25,043 nucleotides of DNA. Source: a virus. Below, piece by piece: positions 8,764 to 15,219 of the stretch. The notes beneath the pieces are model-generated. The model saw only the letters and a list, made by a program, of their open reading frames with translations, searched no databases and was not told the DNA's origin. The translations under genes were made by a program, and so were the position numbers. Location: positions 1 to 25,043 of the IMG/VR virus record IMGVR_UViG_3300032285_002481; one strand, 5' to 3'. How positions within the stretch are numbered: the stretch's first letter is position 1; every line of letters begins with the position of its first letter.

Positions 8764-8771
8764 TATTTATT
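8764..8771 (-). promoter_or_regulatory. Variant late promoter box before the tail-fibre gene
   Basis: Minus-strand AATAAATA, preceded by AT, lies 26 bases before the tail-fibre ATG and overlaps the stop of the upstream gene. It differs from the perfect TATAAATA boxes of this phage by one base, so strength is uncertain. Confidence 0.5.
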
Positions 8772-9729
8772 ATGATTCGTGGAATACGATATCGTCGTTG
8801 CCGTCAGCAGTTGTTGCCGGAGTACCATAAGAGGCAGTCTGCGCACCAAGTGAACCCATAGCTACAATAGTTTCGTAGTGAACACGACCAGCGCGACCGC
8901 CAGTACCTTCTCTTCTTAGAACCCAACCAGCATGTGCAACACCACCATTCTTTGCTCCGCGCGCGATAACAATACCAGTTGCTGTATCACCGGTCAATGT
9001 ATGGGTTTCGCCAGCTACTGCAACAGTCGTTGCGATATCCACGTTTGCACCACCAAGAGTTGTTGACAGAGCAAGAGCAGTAGTGTTAGCAAACGTTACG
9101 TAGTAAAAAGTATTACCCGTCAGATTAGGAATAGCTGTATTACCAGCTGGTACACCATAATACAGTCTGTCACCAGCCTGGAAGCGAGAGTTGGCTGTCG
9201 CCAGAAGTATAGTGTCTGTCGTATTGCTTACGCCAGTTGTGTTAGCTGTAATATTTAGAGCAGATGGTGCTGAGATAGCAATTGTCGGATCGTTGATATA
9301 TCCAGTACCATTCGCAGTGATATTGATTGCAGTGATCTTACCACCGTAACCGGCAGTTGTATTAGCAAATGCGTTTGCAGCTGCAGATGATCCGCCGTTT
9401 GTTACGGTGAAAGTTACAGTTGCGTTTGCGCTGTAACCAGTTCCGCCATATGTTACTCTAGCAAGACCAATTGGTCCGCTGCTTAATCCCATTTCAGTTG
9501 CGTCAACACCAAATACGCCGACAGCCTGACCTGTCAAGAATGCATTTGGTGTTGTGTTTATATACATCTGAGAGTCGACGTTCGCGCGTGATCCAGAAGT
9601 GTTAGCTAAGTGAGCGTTTGCTCCACCGCCAAGTTTTACAGCTGTGTAGGTGCCGATAGGAGCACCGTTTGATGTTTCAACGTTTGCTGACGCTGAAACG
9701 GATTGGTCGTTTCTACCCCATTGTGGCAT
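8770..9729 (-). CDS. Putative virion structural protein with conserved GGRAGRV tail (319 aa)
   Basis: The protein starts MPQWGRNDQSVSASANVET and ends with GWVLRREGTGGRAGRVHYETIVAMGSLGAQTASYGTPATTADGNDDIVFHES. I recall this N- and C-terminal pair, 'QWG(R/K)ND' and 'GTGGRAGR(V)..ET(L/I)VAM', from structural proteins of cyanophages and other T4-like phages, where the middle varies. The middle here is Gly/Ala/Thr-rich with 'GGTGYSANATVTF' and 'NGTGYINDPTIAIS' beta-repeat motifs typical of surface-exposed fibre or decoration domains. It has its own perfect late promoter (9758-9765) and a strong AAGGAG 7 bases before ATG, as expected for a highly produced virion protein. Whether it sits on the head or the tail cannot be decided here. 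Confidence 0.75.
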   Translation of the reverse strand: MPQWGRNDQSVSASANVETSNGAPIGTYTAVKLGGGANAHLANTSGSRANVDSQMYINTTPNAFLTGQAVGVFGVDATEMGLSSGPIGLARVTYGGTGYSANATVTFTVTNGGSSAAANAFANTTAGYGGKITAINITANGTGYINDPTIAISAPSALNITANTTGVSNTTDTILLATANSRFQAGDRLYYGVPAGNTAIPNLTGNTFYYVTFANTTALALSTTLGGANVDIATTVAVAGETHTLTGDTATGIVIARGAKNGGVAHAGWVLRREGTGGRAGRVHYETIVAMGSLGAQTASYGTPATTADGNDDIVFHES

Positions 9730-9757
9730 TTTTGAACTCCTTGATGTAAGTTTTTTC

Positions 9758-9765
9758 TATTTATA
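9758..9765 (-). promoter_or_regulatory. T4-type late promoter (TATAAATA)
   Basis: A perfect minus-strand TATAAATAG lies in the 47-base gap before the 319-residue structural gene, 28 bases from its ATG. This is the -10 element recognised in T4 by the gp55 late sigma factor. No -35 element is expected. Confidence 0.85.
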
Positions 9766-9776
9766 AGGTTTTGATA

Positions 9777-12700
9777 TTAGAAGTGTTTGCTCATAGCCGA
9801 TCTCATGGAGTCACGATTTGCATGTAGTTTGTTGGCGAAATCATCTTTCTCCTGAGTTGTTTTCATAGAGTTATGAGTCATCACCATGTGTCTGGCTAGA
9901 TGTCTACCGACCTTGGTCTTAGATCCATCTTTGTGCTCGTAATGAGGCTCTCTACCTTCAATAGAGTGAGCGATCTTCTCAAGCTGCTGCATTGGATGCT
10001 TGTGAGTATCATCAACTTCAGCTTCCTGACCTGCTGGTAGAGGATTCTTTCTTGGACGACCGCGACCTTCTTCAATCTCAACTTCTTCCTTGTGAAGTTT
10101 GATCTGTGACTTTGGAAGTGTTACAGAATTGGATCTATTGTTGTAGTCGACAGTATATTTCTTTTCGGACTTTTTGTGAAGACCATGGTCTATTTCGCCT
10201 ACGTTACCAATAACTCCGTGATAATCCTTGCCCGGAGCATGCACCTTTACTCTAGAGCCTATCTTGATAGCCTCCTGGAGATCAACTTCTTCCTTACGAA
10301 GCTTCTTCTCATCAGAGATTGTATAATCAGCTGTTGAGTTTTTTGTATTGAAACCGCTCTGGTCCTGATTAGCTCCGCGAGTTGGAGCTGAAGTAGCAGT
10401 TGTAGGCGCAGATGATTTCTTTACGGCTTCATCGATTTCCGTTTGAAAAGAACTTGCAATATCCGCAATACGAGCTAGCTCTTCTTCAGAGAACTCAACT
10501 TCTTCTTTAGCAAGACGGTCGGCTGCTTTAACAATACCCATTTGACGATTTTGCATTTTATTTAATATTTTATCTCTAGCGTCTGGGTGCGTTTTTGTGA
10601 TTTGACCAAGATGTTCTAAATCTCTAGGAGAACCAGAACTTGTCGCAGCTTTCTTGACATACGAAGCAAGAGTTGACCTCTTCAGCTCATCAAGTTGGTC
10701 AACTTCTTCGCCCATTTCTTTCTTGGACATACCAGCAGCTTTGACTTTTACATCCTTAGAGCCGATAGACTTCTTTAGAGCCAGGTCCATACCTGCTTTG
10801 CGCTGCCCACCCTTTGTTGGGTCCATTCTTTCAGATTTAGCTGAATGCATGTAACGTTGAAGTGTGTCCTTCGAAACTTCTTCAATGCCTTCAACTTCTT
10901 CTTTAATACCATATGGGTGTTCTTTGAATATCTTTTCGGATTTAGCTGCTAATGATTTACCTGCGATAGTGCTACCATTTCTGCTCTGAATGAGTTTATC
11001 TTCAATAGAAGCAGAATGCTGCATATGTGCGTTGTATGCTTTTTTATCGCCAGCTTTACGAGCGTATTCAGCGGCAGATCTATGCTTGTCTTGAAGTTTA
11101 TAAGCGTCTTTTACAGACATTGTATTTTCAATAAGATCCTCAACTTCTTCTTCCTTAACCACACCGCGACCGACTAACACATCCTTGTGCGTGATCTTGT
11201 CCTTTGGTGAAGCTAGAGCAGCAAGCTTCTTTTCTTTTTCAGTTTTGGGTTCAGTTCCGGACTTTGTTTCTTCCTTTACTGCCTTCTTCTTGCCCTTTGC
11301 TGCGGCATCATCATCATTTTGCTTGTCGTCGGTTTCCGGATCAAGATCAACAGCAGTCTTACCGCCTGTCATCTTCTTTGGATCCTTTTCGTCTTCGTCT
11401 TTCTTCTCGACGATTTGACGAACTGCGTCGATAAGGCTCTTAGGAAGCCCAAAGTTTGGTAGTGACATGGTTGGTTTTTCCTCTACGATTTTTGTTTTGA
11501 TTTGACCGGTTTTACTCAAAGTGGATTTTTCTGATGTAGGTTTGGCGCCATCCATACGAGCAACGTTCTCGATCTTTTCGCGCTTCTCTGTATTGGTTTC
11601 TTCTCTCAATTTTACGCCGTGATAATCTTGATCATCGCCTACTCTAGATTGTATGTAAGGACCATTTGATTCCATATGTTTCTTTGCTTTTTGAACCAAG
11701 TCGGGATGTTTCTTTTTTAGTTCTCTATAATGATCTTGGTGCTCTTTTTTCCACTCGGATCCTGCATGAACGTCCTTTGGCATATACACTGGTGATGCTG
11801 GGGAAAACAAATGGTGAGCTTCTTTTGGATTGTGCTTTAATGCATGATTAAGTTTTGCAGTCATCCATTCTTTAGCTTTATTACCTTCCGGATATTTTGG
11901 TAAATCTTTTTGATCGGACTTTTTACCGAAACCAAATATTTCGTTGATGGTTTCTTCGCCCAGAGTGTCAACCTTTTTTCCATCAACGTACAGATTGTGT
12001 CTGATCTTTCTGTTCGGATTCAGTTTTGTGATAGTCTCGTGTTTCTTTCTGGCTTCTTCTTCCGAAGCGTGATAGCTCTTCGCATCGTGCATTCCGCTCT
12101 CGCTTCCGTCTTTCTTGAGAGAAACAAGCACAGCTGATTTTTTTGCGTCCGAAGCAGCAGATCTTTGTTTTCTAATATCGCTGGCAGCATTTTTCCAACC
12201 CTTGATTGCTTCTTCGAGCTTATGTTCAATCACTGCTCTGTGTTTTGGACGTTCGACCTTGATGCCTCTTTTAGCAAGTTCTTTTCTTGCTTTCAATTCG
12301 TTATCAATCTGATCAGCAAAACCTGGGTGACTGTATGTCAGCTTTTTATTATTCGGATTGGTAATACTGGCGTGAGCTCTTTGATGAATACCTCTGATGG
12401 TTTCGGTATCAACATTAGGTCCGATATTAGCTTCAACAACCGTATCTTCGTGTAAACCTTTGTATTCAATAGACTTCACACTATGAACACCGAAGTTTTT
12501 TGCAGCATAACGAGCGGCTTTATCTCTTGCTGTTCTTGTATCATGCGCCGGAACCGTCAACTTGATTTTAGTTCCCTTGGGCTTGGCGCCAATAGGTTCT
12601 ACAGTTTTATCATCAACCATTTTACCAAGTCTCGTATCATCCGCATGTAGATGAACGTGAAACACATGTTTGGATTCGGTCATAGTTTCTTCTTTCAGAG

Positions 12701-13262
12701 AATGTTGATGTTGTTGAACAAAATATTCTGCAGCATCTTTTGAATTGTTATGGTATCTGTTATGCCTATTAAATTGTAGACCGTTCGCATCGCTATGAAT
12801 AGCGTATTTTGTAATATCTTTTCTAGACGCAACGTAACGCTTACCGGGAATTTTAGTGTCTTTATAAGCACTGGAAGGTTCTAGCGTAGCTACTTTTTTG
12901 CCTTTATGATGGATATCGTAAGTCGGCTTACCATCCGGATGAGCGGTAGTTGATTTCTTGCCAGTCTTTACTAGTTTATAATCGGGATGTATTTCTTCCT
13001 GCAATTCTTCAGACATTTTCATCGTTTCATTTCGACGCTGTTTAGCTTCTCTATTACGTTTCTCAACTTCATCTTCGCGTTTCTCTGCACTGTCAGCAAC
13101 AGCTTTTTTAGATGCAAGTTCGTGCGATTGAGCTCTATGCGCTCCGATATTCAATCCGCTTTTATTACTAGAAGATGATGTGTGTCTAAAAACACTTCCA
13201 CCAGAGCCAACTGGTTTACCTTGGCTTACAATGCCTTCTAGGATAGACTTGATGTCTCTCAT
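9777..13262 (-). CDS. Modular basic/acidic head-associated protein, possible polyprotein (1161 aa)
   Basis: The protein is a chain of basic, often His/Lys-rich modules separated by acidic linkers: HSLKEETMTE (188-197), GLHEDTVVEA, KLEEAIKGW, TLGEETINEI, KLREETNTE, GIKEEVEGIEE, MGEEVDQLDE, LAKEEVEFSEEE, RKEEVDLQEA, HKEEVEIEEG (1057-1066). Two modules are related: IEEVSKDTLQRYMHSA (793-808) and LDELKRSTLASYVKKA (857-872), a motif I recall from internal or structural proteins of marine T4-like phages. Residues 998-1056 look like an SH3/KOW-type barrel (IGSRVKVHAPGKDYHGVIG). GRGRPRKN (1066-1073) is an AT-hook. Most linkers hold an (I/L)-x-E site, the T4 prohead-protease consensus, and the N-terminus MRDIKSILE|G has one too. 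It overlaps the Dps stop by ATGA. I infer packaging inside the head and possible processing; no enzymatic domain is visible. Confidence 0.85.
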   Translation of the reverse strand: MRDIKSILEGIVSQGKPVGSGGSVFRHTSSSSNKSGLNIGAHRAQSHELASKKAVADSAEKREDEVEKRNREAKQRRNETMKMSEELQEEIHPDYKLVKTGKKSTTAHPDGKPTYDIHHKGKKVATLEPSSAYKDTKIPGKRYVASRKDITKYAIHSDANGLQFNRHNRYHNNSKDAAEYFVQQHQHSLKEETMTESKHVFHVHLHADDTRLGKMVDDKTVEPIGAKPKGTKIKLTVPAHDTRTARDKAARYAAKNFGVHSVKSIEYKGLHEDTVVEANIGPNVDTETIRGIHQRAHASITNPNNKKLTYSHPGFADQIDNELKARKELAKRGIKVERPKHRAVIEHKLEEAIKGWKNAASDIRKQRSAASDAKKSAVLVSLKKDGSESGMHDAKSYHASEEEARKKHETITKLNPNRKIRHNLYVDGKKVDTLGEETINEIFGFGKKSDQKDLPKYPEGNKAKEWMTAKLNHALKHNPKEAHHLFSPASPVYMPKDVHAGSEWKKEHQDHYRELKKKHPDLVQKAKKHMESNGPYIQSRVGDDQDYHGVKLREETNTEKREKIENVARMDGAKPTSEKSTLSKTGQIKTKIVEEKPTMSLPNFGLPKSLIDAVRQIVEKKDEDEKDPKKMTGGKTAVDLDPETDDKQNDDDAAAKGKKKAVKEETKSGTEPKTEKEKKLAALASPKDKITHKDVLVGRGVVKEEEVEDLIENTMSVKDAYKLQDKHRSAAEYARKAGDKKAYNAHMQHSASIEDKLIQSRNGSTIAGKSLAAKSEKIFKEHPYGIKEEVEGIEEVSKDTLQRYMHSAKSERMDPTKGGQRKAGMDLALKKSIGSKDVKVKAAGMSKKEMGEEVDQLDELKRSTLASYVKKAATSSGSPRDLEHLGQITKTHPDARDKILNKMQNRQMGIVKAADRLAKEEVEFSEEELARIADIASSFQTEIDEAVKKSSAPTTATSAPTRGANQDQSGFNTKNSTADYTISDEKKLRKEEVDLQEAIKIGSRVKVHAPGKDYHGVIGNVGEIDHGLHKKSEKKYTVDYNNRSNSVTLPKSQIKLHKEEVEIEEGRGRPRKNPLPAGQEAEVDDTHKHPMQQLEKIAHSIEGREPHYEHKDGSKTKVGRHLARHMVMTHNSMKTTQEKDDFANKLHANRDSMRSAMSKHF

Positions 13263-13693
13263 TTACCTGTAGCTTTCAGCATCCAGCCATGTTTTGAATG
13301 AATGTCAATACGGTCCTGCATGAAGTTAGAAAGACCTGGTTTATTTTCTTTTTCAGCCAGAACGTATGCCTTTGTCAATTCCGCGATAACCTTCTGATTA
13401 TCTGATTCCAACTCAGAGAACATTGCTCTTGCATTTGGAATATTGATTTGATCATCAACAACCGAAAGCTGGGAAAAACGACCGAGGCTACCAGGAGCGT
13501 AAGCATCAAGTGCTCTAATGTGTTCAGCAATAGCATCTACAGCCTCCCAAACTTCGTTATACAGTCCATCAAGAAAGGAATGATACTGAGGAAAGTTAGG
13601 ACCCTCAATATTCCAATGAAAATTGTGAGCCTTCAGATAAAAAGCGAAAGAGGACGCTAGGACCACTTTCATTTGCTGAACAAGCTGATCCAT
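13259..13693 (-). CDS. dps: Dps/ferritin-like DNA-protection protein
   Basis: Dps proteins form dodecamers that oxidise and store iron and shield DNA. The 144 residues carry the complete Dps ferroxidase pattern: H26 (in HNFHWN), H38, D42, D53 and E57, with spacing equal to E. coli Dps H51, H63, D67, D78 and E82. The family's 'GPNFPQYHSFLDGLYNEVWEAVDAIAEHIRALD' core and the C-terminal helix (HSKHGWMLKATG) are present. The long Lys-rich N-terminal DNA-binding tail of E. coli Dps is missing (start MDQLVQQMK). DNA contact may therefore be weak or supplied by partners. The gene is locked between the membrane coiled-coil gene (TAATG overlap) and the modular 1161-residue gene (ATGA overlap), inside the late block, so it is made when heads are assembled. 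Confidence 0.93.
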   Translation of the reverse strand: MDQLVQQMKVVLASSFAFYLKAHNFHWNIEGPNFPQYHSFLDGLYNEVWEAVDAIAEHIRALDAYAPGSLGRFSQLSVVDDQINIPNARAMFSELESDNQKVIAELTKAYVLAEKENKPGLSNFMQDRIDIHSKHGWMLKATGK

Positions 13694-13989
13694 TACTTCT
13701 TTGCCTTTTTACCGATTATCTTGGTCTTCACAGATTCGATTTCAGCAACTACAGCTTCTTCGATTTTCTTTTCGACTTCAACAACCGCTTCTTCCGCTTT
13801 CTTTTCGACAGTATCAACAACTTCAGCCGCAGCAGCTGCAGCTTTTTCTTCGAAAGCTTGAAGATCTCTTTTTGCAAGATCCCAAACTGCACTATCTTTC
13901 GCGATAATAGCAGCTTCTTTCTTCAGAAACCATCTCTGTCCGAGCCAAACAATGATACCTACGACAACAACAATACCAAGATATTCCAT
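13693..13989 (-). CDS. Membrane-anchored Ala/Glu coiled-coil protein (98 aa)
   Basis: An N-terminal membrane helix (MEYLGIVVVVGIIVWLGQRWFLKKE) is followed by a charged helix rich in Ala, Glu, Val and Lys (EEKAAAAAAEVVDTVEKKAEEAVVEVEKKIEEAVV) and a Lys-rich end (GKKAKK). I chose the ATG at 13989 because GGAGG sits 5 bases before it, overlapping the upstream stop (GGAGGATAAAATG). An upstream in-frame GTG at 14013 has no such site and would put charged residues before the membrane helix. I do not recognise a family. The 11-residue 'AEE/VEKK' periodicity suggests a long single helix or a coiled coil. A membrane protein here is unexpected among capsid-type genes; an inner-membrane assembly or lysis role is possible. 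Confidence 0.75.
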   Translation of the reverse strand: MEYLGIVVVVGIIVWLGQRWFLKKEAAIIAKDSAVWDLAKRDLQAFEEKAAAAAAEVVDTVEKKAEEAVVEVEKKIEEAVVAEIESVKTKIIGKKAKK

Positions 13990-13990
13990 T

Positions 13991-14407
13991 TTATCCTCCA
14001 TTTCCGCCACCACCTGAGCTTCCGCTCTTTCCGGGTGGATGTTTTTCTATTTTACCAGATGCCATTCTAATCGCCACCATTGGCGTAGAAACTTCTTTAC
14101 GTTTACCAGTTGTTCCAGCTGGAACGCTTAGTTCGTTTAGTCTGAATACATGCGTCACATATGATCTGTTCTTACTAGCTCTACTCTTTTGTTCGCGATC
14201 GCGACTACCAGACTGCGAAGCCAGTTTGAAATGACCTTTCTTAACCAAGTTGTGAGCTGCTTCCAACTCTCTGTTTTTTCTTGGGTTGTGACTTATTTCA
14301 TGAGTCACTGATACCATTTTTTGCGGATGACCGTGAGCTCTATCAAACAAATCTTTTTCTGTCTTATTTAACGCGGCTTCTTTTATGTAGTTTTTGTATG
14401 ATTTCAT
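13991..14407 (-). CDS. Basic late protein with a T4 capsid-targeting-like N-terminus (138 aa)
   Basis: The N-terminus MKSYKNYIKEA matches the T4 internal-protein capsid-targeting sequence MKTYQEFIAEA at 6 of 11 positions, and the others are largely conservative. It places the (I/L)-x-E cleavage site at IKE|A. The rest (HGHPQKMVSVTHEISHNPRKNRELEAAHNLVKKGHFKLA) is strongly basic with many His, resembling T4 internal proteins in character though not in sequence. The C-terminus is a Gly/Ser-rich tail (PPGKSGSSGGGGNGG). It sits in the late block, starting 1 base after the DUF6321-like gene's stop. I infer a head-internal, possibly injected protein; its biochemical activity is unknown. Confidence 0.75.
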   Translation of the reverse strand: MKSYKNYIKEAALNKTEKDLFDRAHGHPQKMVSVTHEISHNPRKNRELEAAHNLVKKGHFKLASQSGSRDREQKSRASKNRSYVTHVFRLNELSVPAGTTGKRKEVSTPMVAIRMASGKIEKHPPGKSGSSGGGGNGG

Positions 14408-14408
14408 A

Positions 14409-15164
14409 CTAACAATTCCACTTTCTCAATGCTTTATTGATGCGGGAATCTGGATCGTGCGCAGTTTTGGCGCTAGTCAATCTCTTTTTCATACCACCCA
14501 TGCGAGCACAAAATGATTTACGACGGCTGTGCGCTTTAGTGCCCTTCTTGAGTTTAGAAGGTTTGGTAGTTACTGGCGCTTGAAGATGGCTTCCGGTAGT
14601 TCTGTTGTAATGATCTCTACCTTTCTGACTCAAACCGCCATTCGGGTTTTGATATTCGTTTTCGTCGATGTCTTTTTTCTTACCGCAAGTGCAGACACCA
14701 CCACACTCATAAAGAACTTCCTCGATAACTTTCTTTACGATTCTTTTTGATGACTGACCTGGAGTGTCTTTCTTATAAGTGTCAACCAATTCTTTAGACC
14801 CTTCAAATCTAGAAGATGGCTTCATTTTATTTTTTGAATGAACCTCAGCATCTTCTTTCATATCTTTTGGTTTCTTGCCAGCCTTTTTCATAGAGATAGC
14901 GATTGCCGCTTGCTGCGCTGGAGAAACTGCTTCTGGAACGCAATCAGGAACCATTCTGTTTCCCTTCTTCTTCATACCAACTTTCTTGTATCCGTCCCAG
15001 CATGCCTCGTCGACGCTATCTTCTTTCATTGCAGCCATATTGTCAACAAGATTTGGATATGGGCGACCAGCTGCTCGCGCGCGTGCTTTCGCGCTCTTGA
15101 CTTGAGAGCTTGACATACTTTTCCCTTTAGACGGGACTTCGTGATTCCAAGGTTTGTCTGACAT
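14409..15164 (-). CDS. Lys/Cys-rich late protein with DUF6321-like C-terminus (251 aa)
   Basis: The C-terminal ~85 residues (NPNGGLSQKGRDHYNRTTGSHLQAPV...KKGTKAHSRRKSFCARMGGM...ALRKWNC) match a phage domain I recall as DUF6321, with the invariant 'RRKSFCARM' and terminal 'LRKWNC'. The middle has a 'CWDGYKKVGMKKKGNRMVPDCVPE' module common in marine T4-like phages and a Cys cluster YECGGVCTCGKKKD that could bind metal. The N-terminal part (SSSQVKSAKARARAAGRPYPN) is basic and DNA-binding-like. (I/L)-x-E sites occur at IEE|V and IDE|N. A perfect late promoter (15185-15192) and GGAG 6 bases before ATG precede it. It opens the sub-operon running through the Dps and modular genes. A head-internal or DNA-associated role is inferred; function is unknown. 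Confidence 0.8.
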   Translation of the reverse strand: MSDKPWNHEVPSKGKSMSSSQVKSAKARARAAGRPYPNLVDNMAAMKEDSVDEACWDGYKKVGMKKKGNRMVPDCVPEAVSPAQQAAIAISMKKAGKKPKDMKEDAEVHSKNKMKPSSRFEGSKELVDTYKKDTPGQSSKRIVKKVIEEVLYECGGVCTCGKKKDIDENEYQNPNGGLSQKGRDHYNRTTGSHLQAPVTTKPSKLKKGTKAHSRRKSFCARMGGMKKRLTSAKTAHDPDSRINKALRKWNC

Positions 15165-15184
15165 TGATGGCTCCAGTTTTGATG

Positions 15185-15192
15185 TATTTATA
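15185..15192 (-). promoter_or_regulatory. T4-type late promoter (TATAAATA)
   Basis: A perfect minus-strand TATAAATAC lies in the 55-base gap before the DUF6321-like gene, about 20 bases from its ATG. It would start the transcript carrying the head-associated cassette down to 9777. Confidence 0.85.
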
Positions 15193-15219
15193 AAAAACGA
15201 TTGGCTATAGTTTTGCGCT

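Noticed and set aside
11185-11434. Plus-strand Ser/Phe-rich open frames opposite the modular gene
   Set aside because: Low-complexity mirror images of Lys/Glu/Asp codons on the sense strand.
13990-14013. GTG start at 14013 for the membrane coiled-coil gene
   Set aside because: It lies inside the upstream gene, and GGAGG is placed correctly only for the ATG at 13989.
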